A stretch of DNA of 48,757 bases from CAZCPB01 sp044223975 (GTDB lineage Bacteria; Planctomycetota; Phycisphaerae; Phycisphaerales; UBA1924), in contig JBGALI010000026.1 in the NCBI GenBank assembly GCA_044223975.1, positions 1-48,757 on the forward strand, written 5' to 3'. Positions 15,922 to 24,482 of this stretch are shown piece after piece. The position numbers were made by a program, and so were the translations under genes. The notes under the pieces were generated by a model. That model was not told the DNA's origin. It did not search any database and worked only from the letters and a program-made list of their open reading frames with translations. Each line of letters begins with the position of its first letter. Position 1 is the first letter of the stretch.

Positions 15922-16675
15922 GGTCCCACTCCACCACGAAGCGGCGCGGCTCTTCGCGCGTGACCCGCGCGCCCTTGCACCGCACCTGATCCACTGTCCA
16001 CCGCGGTTTCTTCGATGGCGTCGGGGCCGGCGCGACCACCCATCGGGTGGTTGCCGCGCTGAGTGCTTTGAGCTCCCGCGGCTGGCGCGCGATAAGGCCC
16101 ACGGTTCCACCCGTCTCTGCCGCCAGCTGCAGGCGTCGCGAGCCGGCCATGTCGAGACCGCTGCAGTCGGCGATCACCGCGGCAACTCCGGTGCACCGCA
16201 GCGCCAGATCGGTCGCCCACAGGCGCGATGATGCATCCGGGGGATCGATCCACAGTGAACGATGGAGGAGCCGGCCAAGAGCGGTGGGGCAGGGCCAGCA
16301 CGCGCGGCCGATCCACACCAGCCTTGTTCGCGGCGCGCCGCGCGACCCGTCGTCGATCGAGAGTGCCGCGCGTGCGGCGTGGAGCATGATGAACAGGGGC
16401 ATGCGTCCGCCCGTGCGGGCGCCGGTGGCGTCGTCGGGCTCGATCCCGATCCACTCGTGGATAGCACCACGCCTGAGCGCGTCGGCGCCGGCATTCTCCA
16501 TCATGGTCGTCTGCCCGTCATCGCGGCTCGACCATCCCAGCGAGATCGGCGTCGGATCGCGCTCGCCGCCGCGTCGGATCTCAGCCGCGCTGATGACCGC
16601 AGACGCAAGACGCAACCGGTGTTCGTGGGAGACCGCGGGGCCCTCTCTGGAATACCTTTCAAAAGCCGTACTCAT
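15815..16675 (-). CDS. imuA: ImuA-like RecA-related protein
   Basis: 286 residues from the ATG at 16675; a GTG at 16690 is an alternative. First gene of the imuA-imuB-dnaE2 cassette. RecA/SulA-type traits: ADALRRGAIHEWIG near residue 85, RLVWIGRACWPCP (strand plus Cys-Pro), and VAAVIADCSGLDMAGSRRLQ followed by ETGGTVGLIARQPRE. The Walker A is not canonical, which is usual for this branch. Membership rests on both gene order and these blocks. The C-terminal about 35 codons overlap imuB. Confidence 0.8.
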   Translation of the reverse strand: MSTAFERYSREGPAVSHEHRLRLASAVISAAEIRRGGERDPTPISLGWSSRDDGQTTMMENAGADALRRGAIHEWIGIEPDDATGARTGGRMPLFIMLHAARAALSIDDGSRGAPRTRLVWIGRACWPCPTALGRLLHRSLWIDPPDASSRLWATDLALRCTGVAAVIADCSGLDMAGSRRLQLAAETGGTVGLIARQPRELKALSAATTRWVVAPAPTPSKKPRWTVDQVRCKGARVTREEPRRFVVEWDHAQGNLVVPAELAGGSAEAAGPGAGLAHEHARAAG

Positions 16676-16691
16676 GTCACGAGCGTACACC

Positions 16692-16704
16692 CGTACAAAG
16701 TACG
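16692..16704. promoter_or_regulatory. Candidate SOS (LexA-type) operator upstream of imuA
   Basis: Perfect palindrome CGTACAAAGTACG, 17 bases before the imuA ATG and just downstream of a TTGACT hexamer (16714-16709, minus strand). Position over a promoter fits repression. It resembles no textbook LexA box exactly, so identity is an inference. The sequence upstream (16733-16790) is markedly AT-rich, unlike the rest of the region. Confidence 0.45.
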
Positions 16705-16929
16705 TTCAAGTCAAAAGGTCCATTTCAAGATGCCGGTTATTTTCATGTAAGTATATATATTAAAGATATTTACAAATTCGTCAACGCGGCGAGGACGGCT
16801 CGTGAACCACCCGTCTCCGAGCATCACGCTGGACACCGACACGTGCTGTGCCCCGGACCCTGACGCGGAGATCGCTCCATGTGTTCGGCGCCGCACGAGG
16901 CGACGCGCCCGGCGGCAACTCCAACTAGC

Positions 16930-17994
16930 ATGCCCCCCATGCGCGAGCACCACGCCGAAGAGTTCATCGACCACTTCGTGGCCCTGGCGCTCGGGCACAT
17001 CGACCGCGAATACCCCAACAAGCTCGACCACGTCATCAACGACGCGACCGAGTTGAAGAGCCCGCGCGAGCTGCACCCGATCTTCTACGGCTCGTTCGAC
17101 TGGCATTCCTGCGTGCACGGGCACTGGCTGCTCGTGCGCGCGCTGCGCCTCTACCCGTCGCTCGGGCAGGCGGCGGAAGTCATGGCGCTGTTGGACGGGC
17201 GATTCACCGCCGAGAACGTCAAGGCCGAGGTCGAGTACCTCGGTCATCCGCGCCGCGAGACCTTCGAGCGTCCGTACGGCTGGGGCTGGCTGCTCAAGCT
17301 CGGCGCCGAACTGCGCGCCGGCGCTGGCGCGGGCACCACGCTCGCTCCGGAGGTTGCCGCGGCGCTGGCCCGCTGGGCCGCGGTTCTCGCCCCGCTCATG
17401 GACGCGTTCGAGCAGCGGTTCATGGTGTTCCTGCCCAAGGCGACTTACCCAATCCGCGTCGGGACGCACAACAACACCGCGTTTGCGCTGGCGCTGGCGA
17501 TCGACTACGCCCGAACCGTCGGGCGCAAGCCCCTCGCGGACCTGATCGAGAGCAAGGCCCGGGCGTGGTACCTCAACGACGTCAACTACCCCGCCTGGGA
17601 GCCCGACGGGACGGACTTTCTATCGCCCGGGCTGGTCGAGGCCGAGTGCATGCGCCGCGTGCTGAGCGAACAGGAGTTCAAGGGCTGGTTCGAACGGTTC
17701 TTCCCGAAGTTCGCGGCAGGTGAACGCGAGCCCGCCACGCTTTTTGCGCCCGCGTTCGTGAGCGACCGCACCGACGGCCAGATCACGCACCTGGACGGCC
17801 TGAATCTCTGCCGCGCATGGTGTTGGCGCTCGATCGGCCGGGTGCTTCCCCCGTCCACGCCGTCGGACCCGCGCCGGGCCAACGCGGAGCGTGCGTACCG
17901 CGACCATCTCGACGCGGCCTTGGCGCACGTGACCGGCGACTACATGGGCGAGCACTGGCTCGCGACGTTCGCGCTGCTGGCGCTGACCGAGTAG
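16930..17994 (+). CDS. DUF2891 family protein
   Basis: 354 residues, cytoplasmic by composition. Signature HPIFYGSFDWHSCVHGHWLL near the N-terminus with clustered His/Trp, plus KATYPIRVGTHNNTAFALAL and EPDGTDFLSPGLVEAECM, typical of DUF2891. These resemble alpha-toroid enzyme folds acting on sugars, but no activity is established to my knowledge. Start at 16930 or 16939 (both Met, MPPMREHH) cannot be separated; an upstream in-frame Met would add a basic, non-conserved tail. It is divergent from imuA. Confidence 0.85.
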   Translation: MPPMREHHAEEFIDHFVALALGHIDREYPNKLDHVINDATELKSPRELHPIFYGSFDWHSCVHGHWLLVRALRLYPSLGQAAEVMALLDGRFTAENVKAEVEYLGHPRRETFERPYGWGWLLKLGAELRAGAGAGTTLAPEVAAALARWAAVLAPLMDAFEQRFMVFLPKATYPIRVGTHNNTAFALALAIDYARTVGRKPLADLIESKARAWYLNDVNYPAWEPDGTDFLSPGLVEAECMRRVLSEQEFKGWFERFFPKFAAGEREPATLFAPAFVSDRTDGQITHLDGLNLCRAWCWRSIGRVLPPSTPSDPRRANAERAYRDHLDAALAHVTGDYMGEHWLATFALLALTE

Positions 17995-18057
17995 TACACC
18001 GTGATCGGCAAGGCGAACGCAGAACGCTGCCCCTCACGCGCGTTCGTGCGGCGCTCG

Positions 18058-19884
18058 TCAGCATCCCGCTTCGAACGCCGCAGTGAAGGTGTCGAAGTCG
18101 TCCCCGTTGACGAACCCGTTGGCGTCGAAATCCGCGCGGGGGTCGCCGAAGTAGAACCAGAGCGAGAATGTGTCGAAATCGTCGCCGTTGACGAACGTGT
18201 TGTTGTCGACATCCGCGGGGCACACGAGCGCGACGGCGGTGCATGCCGAGAACTCAGAGGTGGTACCGGTCGTGGCATCTGTGGCGGTCGCGGTAATGGC
18301 GTGCCCCTCGGACACCGGCGTGGGAAGGTTGCTCATGAATGAGGCGTCCCCCGCCGCGTCGGTGGTGACGACCATCGAACCAAGGAACGATGCGCCCTCG
18401 CCGTAGCCGGAGGGATCGCAGGTGGGGCTGGCGAAGAACTCCACGACGAAGGCCTGGCTTGGCCCTGCGCTCAGCGTTCCGGCGATGCGTGTGACGGTGC
18501 CGGTGGTGCCGGCGGCCGTGAGAACCGGGAAGTTCTGGAGATCGTTGGGTCCTGCGTCGGAGTCGAGGGGGTCGTTGGGCGTGACGCCGGCGGCGCCGAG
18601 GTCGATGCCCAGCGAGCCGTTGTCGACGATGGCGTTCTGCGTGATGGTCGCCGCGCCGGCGTTGAGAACGCGGATGCCGGTAGTCTCGTTGTGGGCGATG
18701 ATGTTGCCCTTGACGAGCGTGTCCAGCGGAACGCCGTTGGGGTTCGACTGCACGGTGATCCCCTGCACGTTGAGCACGGGCGTGACGCCGTCGACTCCCA
18801 CGCCTACGCGGTTGTTCTCCACGATGGTGCCCCGGGCCGACTCGACCACGCCGATGGCGATGCCGAAGCGCTGGCCCTGGTAGTGGTTCGAGCCGGTCCG
18901 CTCGATGCCACCCACCGTGTTGTTCACGACGAGAGTGTCAACCGCGCCCAAGCCGACGACGATTCCCGCCGCCCCCGTACGACCTGCATAGCGCGAGAGG
19001 CCGTCGTCTGACGTGCCGACGAAGTTCCCTTCGATGACGGTGCCGGTCGCGTGGAACACCTCGAGTTCGGTGCCCGCTGGCAGTCCCTCTTCGGCGGTGT
19101 AGCCGTGCCCGGCAAAGATATTGCGTTCCGATGCGCTTGGCCCGCCGATGCGGTTGTGGTCACAGACCCCGGCGCCGGCGTACCCCGTGATGCGGAGCCC
19201 GTAGCGGAAGGTGTTGCCGATCACCACGTTGCCGTTGGCGTGGGAGTGGATGTTGACGGGCCCGTAGAACGTGTTCCCCTCGCCGGCGGCGGTGCCGCCG
19301 ATGGTGTTGTTGGCACCCCCGCCGTAGTCGCCCCGGATGGTCATGCCGGTCGTGGTGCACCCGATCACGCGACAGTCGTTGCCGGTGATCCAGATCCCCT
19401 CTTCGAAATTGTTTCCGAGGAGGCGGTCGACACCCTTGACCGTGATGCGGTTGCCCGCCAGCCAGATGTTGGGGATGCCCGCGGGCGGGCCCGCGTAGTA
19501 GAAGGCGATCTCGTTGCCGGTGGGGTTGGTGTCGCCGGTGAACGCGGTCTGGGTGGTGAAGTCGATGGTGGTGTCGTCGCCGCTGATGTAGGCCATCTCC
19601 GTGTGCTGGATGACGCACACCTCGGTTCCGAAGAGCGTCCACCAATCGCCCTGCGGCACGGCGAAGGCGATCGTCTGGGGCCCGGGGGTGTTGTTGGCCG
19701 CGATCACGGCCTCGGCGAAGGTGACTAGCCCGTCGGGGCCGGGCAGGTCTCCGACCCGCTGGGCGCCGCCGAAGTCCACGTAGCTGTCCTGCGACCAGTT
19801 CACGGTGATGGTCTGGGCACCGCAGAGGCCGGCGAGTCCCGTGATTCCGGCGATCAATCCGAGTGCTTTGAGGCGGCTCATCAT
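18058..19884 (-). CDS. Exported right-handed beta-helix protein with GC-type dockerin tail
   Basis: 608 residues. Start 19884 (MMSRLKALGL) is favoured by GGGAG 7 bases upstream; an ATG at 19890 sits too close to it. Signal peptide about 1-25 (LIAGITGLAGLCGAQT). Residues about 60-480 contain repeated NxIxGNxI-like turns (NNTIGG, GNVVIGNTF, ENNRVGVG, NGSLGIDLG) typical of parallel beta-helix surface proteins. The C-terminus has two EF-hand-like repeats (DNNTFVNGDDFDTF and FDANGFVNGDDFDTF) and ends AFEAGC. Probably cell-surface; substrate unknown. Confidence 0.85.
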   Translation of the reverse strand: MMSRLKALGLIAGITGLAGLCGAQTITVNWSQDSYVDFGGAQRVGDLPGPDGLVTFAEAVIAANNTPGPQTIAFAVPQGDWWTLFGTEVCVIQHTEMAYISGDDTTIDFTTQTAFTGDTNPTGNEIAFYYAGPPAGIPNIWLAGNRITVKGVDRLLGNNFEEGIWITGNDCRVIGCTTTGMTIRGDYGGGANNTIGGTAAGEGNTFYGPVNIHSHANGNVVIGNTFRYGLRITGYAGAGVCDHNRIGGPSASERNIFAGHGYTAEEGLPAGTELEVFHATGTVIEGNFVGTSDDGLSRYAGRTGAAGIVVGLGAVDTLVVNNTVGGIERTGSNHYQGQRFGIAIGVVESARGTIVENNRVGVGVDGVTPVLNVQGITVQSNPNGVPLDTLVKGNIIAHNETTGIRVLNAGAATITQNAIVDNGSLGIDLGAAGVTPNDPLDSDAGPNDLQNFPVLTAAGTTGTVTRIAGTLSAGPSQAFVVEFFASPTCDPSGYGEGASFLGSMVVTTDAAGDASFMSNLPTPVSEGHAITATATDATTGTTSEFSACTAVALVCPADVDNNTFVNGDDFDTFSLWFYFGDPRADFDANGFVNGDDFDTFTAAFEAGC

Positions 19885-19998
19885 GCTCATTCTCCCGGGC
19901 CAGTGCCGTGGTCGTCGTTGGAATCCATACGTCGTCCGCACCGCCGAAGGTCTCCCCCAACACGGATCTGCGAACGTCCAGCGTGAAATTTCAAGGGT

Positions 19999-21618
19999 TC
20001 AGCACCCCGCTTCGAACGCCGCGGTGAAGGTGTCGAAGTCGTCCCCGTTCACGAAGGTATTGGAGCCGATGTCGGCCATCGCGTCGCCAAGCTCGAACGC
20101 CGCGACGAAGCTGTCGAAATCGTCGCCGTTGACGAACCCGTTGGAGTCAAAGTCCGCCACGCAGACGGTCACCATCGCCGCGATGCTGGCGGCCTGTCCG
20201 CAGTCGTTCGACACGACGCAGCGGTACGGCCCGGCGTGCACTGATGCGAGGGCGCGTCCGTTGGAAGAGTCCGCACTGATCGTCAGTGTTGACGTGTGCG
20301 ATCCTGAGACCATCGCTCCGACGCTGTCGGCGCCGCCATCCCAGGACGCGGTGGGGCCGTCGTCAAGCGGGGCGAATACTCCCGGCGATGTCTGATGCTC
20401 CCACCGGTAGACGAGCGTGCCCCCCGACTCCGCGGTGACCGAGAACTCGACGGTGCCGGTGGGCCCGGCCGCGATGTTGGAGGGGTGCGAGGTGATGAGT
20501 GGAGTCAGGCAGGTGAACCAGCCCGGCAACTCGAGCGCCCAGGCGTGGTACTCGCCGTCGCCGGGCGCTTCGACAACGCGTTCGCTTCCGGCGATGGTGC
20601 GCCCGTCCGGCGAGATGATGACGTTGCCGGCCAGGCCGGTGAAGGGCGAGAGGGACGTGCCGGGCGCGAGCAGTTCGGCGGGCACGCTGTGGGGGACGCC
20701 GTCGCGCCACACGGTCGACTCGGACCCGATGCGCCCCCCGATAAGCCTGCCGTCGGCGCTGACCGACCAGGCCTCGGCGAAGGAGGTCGCACCAGACTCC
20801 AGCAGCGTCATGCCGGTGTCGGGCGTCCACTTGAACGCGCGGCTTGAACCACCGGTCACCCAGCCGAGGCCGACGACGGTGTTGCCATCGGCGGAGACCG
20901 AGTATGCCCACGCCCAGCTGCAGCCCGGGGGCATGCCGAGCGATTCGATCTGCCCGTGAACCCAGCGCACGGGCGTGCTGTCGAAGGGGTAGCCGCGGCC
21001 GCTGGCGCCGACCACCACCGATCCGTCGCCGTTGACGCCGTAGGCCTGGGCGCTCGGCGCGCCCGGGAGGGTCGGAAGCATCGAGGCCGCCGAGGTGCCC
21101 GTCCACGTCACCGCCCGACCACCGCCGCCGTACCCGTTCACCACGCCGATGGTGGTCGAGCCGTCGAGCGAGATGCCCGTGACGTTGGGGTAGGACATCC
21201 CGGGCACGAGGGGCAGGGGTTCGTCGGGCCCGCCGTTGACGCGCCGGAAGACCTGCGCGTTCGGGCCGCTGCTGCCGGGGATGATCCCGAGCACGCCGAC
21301 GAGCACGCTGCCGTCGCCGGAGAGGGCGTAGGCGCCGGACGCGGTGCCGGACGCCGCCGTCCCGGCGAGAGGGTCCATCCCCGTCGAAGGTGTCCACACG
21401 AACGCCCGGCGGAAGTTGCCCTTGTTGCTGAAGTAATCGTTGACGCCGAACACCGTGGGGCCGGGGCCGATCGCTCGGGGAGTCGAAACCTCCTGACCCT
21501 GGCCTCCCAGACTCCCGATGTAGTGGTACGCGCCGGGCTGTGCAAACGCCAAGGAGGCAATGCCAAGCATCGAGAACAACGAAGCGGCCTGCAACACGGG
21601 GGGAACGAACGGTGTCAT
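19999..21618 (-). CDS. Exported HAF-repeat protein with Ig-like domain and GC-type dockerin tail
   Basis: 539 residues. Signal peptide ends near SLAFAQ (about residue 26). Residues about 40-370 are HAF-type repeats built on ALSGDGSVLVGV, VNGDGSVVVGASG, SVSADGNTVVGLG with AFxWTPxTGM strands. Residues about 385-480 look like an Ig-like domain (SHPSNIAAGPTGTVEFSVTA ... YRCVVSNDCG). The tail has DFDSNGFVNGDDFDSF and GSNTFVNGDDFDTF, ending AFEAGC. Neighbouring exported dockerin genes on the same strand suggest a local family, though each has its own spacer. Confidence 0.87.
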   Translation of the reverse strand: MTPFVPPVLQAASLFSMLGIASLAFAQPGAYHYIGSLGGQGQEVSTPRAIGPGPTVFGVNDYFSNKGNFRRAFVWTPSTGMDPLAGTAASGTASGAYALSGDGSVLVGVLGIIPGSSGPNAQVFRRVNGGPDEPLPLVPGMSYPNVTGISLDGSTTIGVVNGYGGGGRAVTWTGTSAASMLPTLPGAPSAQAYGVNGDGSVVVGASGRGYPFDSTPVRWVHGQIESLGMPPGCSWAWAYSVSADGNTVVGLGWVTGGSSRAFKWTPDTGMTLLESGATSFAEAWSVSADGRLIGGRIGSESTVWRDGVPHSVPAELLAPGTSLSPFTGLAGNVIISPDGRTIAGSERVVEAPGDGEYHAWALELPGWFTCLTPLITSHPSNIAAGPTGTVEFSVTAESGGTLVYRWEHQTSPGVFAPLDDGPTASWDGGADSVGAMVSGSHTSTLTISADSSNGRALASVHAGPYRCVVSNDCGQAASIAAMVTVCVADFDSNGFVNGDDFDSFVAAFELGDAMADIGSNTFVNGDDFDTFTAAFEAGC

Positions 21619-21730
21619 CGGGGACTCCGGGACGAGGGAGGTTTCAGCGTGCGACGGCCGGGTACATGCGTCTTCCGGCGTGGATTGCGATCAGAGATTC
21701 CAGATACAACATGAACGGGGACAGCCGAGT

Positions 21731-22930
21731 TCAACACCCGGCCTCGAACGCCAGCGTGAAAGCATCGAAGTCGTCTCCGTTCACAAAACCGTTCGAATCA
21801 AAGTCCGAGGTGGGGTCGCCGAGCTCGAACGCCGCGGTGAAACCGTCGAAGTCGTCGCCGTTGACGAAGCCGTTGGAGTCGAAGTCCGCCGGGCAGAGGC
21901 TGGCGTCGAGGGCGACGGCGGCGGTCAGGTCAACGCCGCTCGGCGCAACCAGGAGGCAGTCGTAACGGCCCGCGTCGCCGGGGCCGGCGTTCTCGATCAC
22001 AAGCGTGGGCCCGTTCGACCCCGAGACGATCGAGCCGCTCGCCGAGGGGCCGTCGGAGAGGGGCTGGCCGTCGCGCCGCCATTGCCAGCTCGCGGTGGTT
22101 TCGGCCGATGCCGCGTTGAACGTCGCGGTCTGGCCGGGCCGGCCCGACCACGGCGCGGGCTCGAGTGTGAGCAGACGTTCGCCTCCCGAGCGGACGATGA
22201 AGTTGTTCACGGTCATGTACGAGACGATGTCGGCGATGGCTTCGAACCCGGCGTGCGTAATGACAGGGTCGAAATCAAGGGTGACCGGCCCGAAGGTCTC
22301 ACCGTTGATCATGCCGCCGACGCGTCGCGTTGCGGGATCGTACGAAAGAGTCATCGGGACCCAGCCGAACGCCAGGCGGTAGAGGGGCGTGATGTCTCCC
22401 TGGAGCAGCGGGGCCGCCACACGGCGCGACATCAGGCTCCACACGCCGTTGCCGTGGAACTCGAGGTAGAGATCGGAGTTGGTCGCAAAGTTGTCGCTGC
22501 CGGCCGTCGAGCTCGTGAAGCCGAGCTTCAGGCCATCGGGGAAGGAATAGAACTGCACCGCATCGACATGGACGGTGAACGCGCCGGCTGGCGGTGTGAA
22601 GGGAACAAGGGCCGCGCTGTGGGCCTGACCGCTGGCGGTGCCGTTGTAGTTGGGCTCGGACTCGGGCCACTCGAGTCCGTCGATCGAAGAGGCCGAAAAG
22701 ATCCACTTGGGATCGTTGGAGGGGGACACCCAGCGCTCGAACGCGGCCCTGGGCGCGGGCGTCCAGTAGTCGTTCAGCCCCGTGTGGATGAAAACGTCCC
22801 GAACCCGCCCGTTGTTCCCGTGCGGGCGCGGCGCGAGCAGAAACGTGTCTTTGATCAGCACGGTGCTCTGGGCAAGCAGAGGGCCGCAGAGAGCCAGCGG
22901 TAGCATGTGAGCGGCGAGACGGCCGAGCAT
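21731..22930 (-). CDS. Exported protein with Ig-like domain and GC-type dockerin tail
   Basis: 399 residues from the ATG at 22930 (TTGGAG upstream); the open frame continues upstream but without coding character. Signal peptide about 1-21 (AAHMLPLALCGPLLAQS). Residues about 22-250 form a beta-rich domain of laminin-G/concanavalin type by appearance (FTVHVDAVQFYSFPDGLKLG, YLEFHGNGVWSLM). Residues about 255-345 are Ig-like (GRPGQTATFNAASAETTASW ... GRYDCLLVAPSG). The tail has two repeats DFDSNGFVNGDDFD and ends AFEAGC. Function unknown. Confidence 0.82.
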   Translation of the reverse strand: MLGRLAAHMLPLALCGPLLAQSTVLIKDTFLLAPRPHGNNGRVRDVFIHTGLNDYWTPAPRAAFERWVSPSNDPKWIFSASSIDGLEWPESEPNYNGTASGQAHSAALVPFTPPAGAFTVHVDAVQFYSFPDGLKLGFTSSTAGSDNFATNSDLYLEFHGNGVWSLMSRRVAAPLLQGDITPLYRLAFGWVPMTLSYDPATRRVGGMINGETFGPVTLDFDPVITHAGFEAIADIVSYMTVNNFIVRSGGERLLTLEPAPWSGRPGQTATFNAASAETTASWQWRRDGQPLSDGPSASGSIVSGSNGPTLVIENAGPGDAGRYDCLLVAPSGVDLTAAVALDASLCPADFDSNGFVNGDDFDGFTAAFELGDPTSDFDSNGFVNGDDFDAFTLAFEAGC

Positions 22931-23086
22931 GGTTTGCTCCAAGGTAATCGTGTGCGTGGGCTCGCGGGTCCGGCGCCCACGGCGCCAACAGTCGCCCGTC
23001 ACAGGGTCATGCGGCGTTGTGCCTCGGACCGTGTCAGTAAACCAGCCGCCGCGATGGAACCCGTCGTTTGCCCGGGGAGGTCGATC

Positions 23087-23152
23087 CCCGGCGTCGACGG
23101 TCCGCACAAACCCGTCAAGGTCTTCGCCGTTCACGAGGCCGGAGGACTCATC
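23087..23152 (-). pseudogene. Degenerate single GC-type dockerin repeat
   Basis: Upstream of the gene starting at 22930 the minus strand encodes DESSGLVNGEDLDGFVRTVD, an eroded version of the xDFDSNGFVNGDDFDxF repeat. No start or terminal AFEAGC is attached. It looks like the remains of a further dockerin gene in this cluster. The rest of 22931-23298 shows no gene. Confidence 0.5.
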
Positions 23153-23298
23153 GTGCCCGCGTGGATTGACCGGCCGCCGCCGCGCGAACCGCCGAGGGAT
23201 CTTTGACAGGTTGTCCAGCCGCACGACGCATGCAGCGGTGGATCGGCGGCGTGTGCCGCCGGCGAATCCCACGAAGGGGGTTGTTTCGGGAGCCTTTC

Positions 23299-23706
23299 AT
23301 GAACAGTTCGATCAAGCGTGTGGTGGGCGCGGTGGTGAGTGCCCTGGTGTTCGCGGGTGCGTCGGTCGCGCTGGCCGGCGGGCTGGTCACTCGACTCGAA
23401 GCCGGCCTGACGTCGGGAGCGGCGCTCAAGGGCAAGGCCGCGTACGTCACCGAGTCTCTCGCGGGCGGAAGGACGCGCCAGAAGTTGTCGGTTGAAGTGC
23501 AGGGCGCGGTTCCGAACACCAAACTCCCCCTTGCCGTCAACGGCGGCACGTTCGCCACCGTGACGACCGACGCCTTGGGGCGCGTGAAGTTCGAGGTCCG
23601 CGTCGGCGGGGACGACCCCGGCGCGGGTGCCGGCCAGATCCCCGAGCTGGGGGTCGGTGACATCTTCAGCGCCGGTGCCGCATCAGGAAAATTTGTTCAG
23701 AGGTGA
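23299..23706 (+). CDS. Small exported protein of unknown function
   Basis: 135 residues from the ATG at 23299 (GGGAG upstream). Signal peptide about 1-28 (SSIKRVVGAVVSALVFAGAS ... ALAGG). The mature part is a compact beta-rich domain (KLSVEVQGAVPNTKLPLAVN, FATVTTDALGRVKFEVRVGG) of the sort seen in small exported proteins of planctomycetes. No catalytic motif visible. Monocistronic, with a hairpin downstream. Confidence 0.7.
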   Translation: MNSSIKRVVGAVVSALVFAGASVALAGGLVTRLEAGLTSGAALKGKAAYVTESLAGGRTRQKLSVEVQGAVPNTKLPLAVNGGTFATVTTDALGRVKFEVRVGGDDPGAGAGQIPELGVGDIFSAGAASGKFVQR

Positions 23707-23765
23707 TTCCCGTCGGCTGATCGTGCACGCCCCTCTCCGGGTGCGCTCCGCAACGCGCACGCCGC

Positions 23766-23795
23766 CGAAAGCCCGGGCTCAACCCCGGGCTTTCG
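23766..23795 (+). terminator. Hairpin after the small exported gene
   Basis: 12-bp perfect stem CGAAAGCCCGGG/CCCGGGCTTTCG with a 6-base loop. No T-run follows, but a near-identical stem at 30319 does end in T-rich sequence, so this stem type is probably a terminator here. Confidence 0.55.
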
Positions 23796-23885
23796 GGCGT
23801 CGCTCATGGCGCCGAGCGTACGGGTCGCGGTCTGGGGTGTTGAGACGAGGGTGCCGCGCGGCTTCAATCCCGCCGAGTCCACACC

Positions 23886-24476
23886 ATGCCAGAACCGTCG
23901 GAGAACACCGCGTTCAACCCCGCCGTCACTCAGCTGCTGGACCGCGCCCAGCAAGGCGACCCTCGCGCGACCGACGAGCTGTTCCCCATCGTGTACGACG
24001 AACTCCGCACCATCGCGGCCAGGTTCCTTCACGACGAGGGCAGGGCGCAGACGATGCAGGCGACGGCGCTGGTGCACGAGGCGTACATCCGCCTGGTCGG
24101 GCCCAATCAGACCCCGTGGGAGAACCGTGCGCACTTCTTCGGCGCGGCGGCCAGGGCGATCCGGCGGATCCTGACGGACCACGCCCGCCTTCGCAACCGC
24201 ATCAAGCGCGGGGGTGGGCTGGGCCGCGCCACCCTTGACGAGGCGCTGGTTGTTTCGACGGAATCTGAGGTGGATCTCGTCGGACTCGACGAGGCGCTCA
24301 CCAAGCTCGCGGCGGTCGACGCGCAGAAGGCCCGGGTGGTTGAGCTGCGGTTCTTCGCCGGCCTGACCGTGGAGCAGGCCGCGCTGGCGCTGGGAATCTC
24401 GCCGAGCACCGTCGCCCGGGACTGGCAGTTCGCCCGGGTTTGGCTCGGCAAGGAACTCGAGGACCGGCGGCTCTGA
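23886..24476 (+). CDS. ECF-type RNA polymerase sigma factor
   Basis: 196-residue ECF sigma factor of the subgroup usually paired with Ser/Thr kinases in planctomycetes. Region 2: LLDRAQQGDPRATDELFPIV, DELRTIAARFL, TMQATALVHEAYIRLV with RAHFFGAAARAIRRIL. Region 4: RVVELRFFAGLTVEQAALAL followed by GISPSTVARDWQFARVWL. No anti-sigma gene is adjacent; the downstream kinase, six bases after the stop, is the likely partner and may control it by phosphorylation. Confidence 0.92.
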   Translation: MPEPSENTAFNPAVTQLLDRAQQGDPRATDELFPIVYDELRTIAARFLHDEGRAQTMQATALVHEAYIRLVGPNQTPWENRAHFFGAAARAIRRILTDHARLRNRIKRGGGLGRATLDEALVVSTESEVDLVGLDEALTKLAAVDAQKARVVELRFFAGLTVEQAALALGISPSTVARDWQFARVWLGKELEDRRL

Positions 24477-24482
24477 ACGGGC

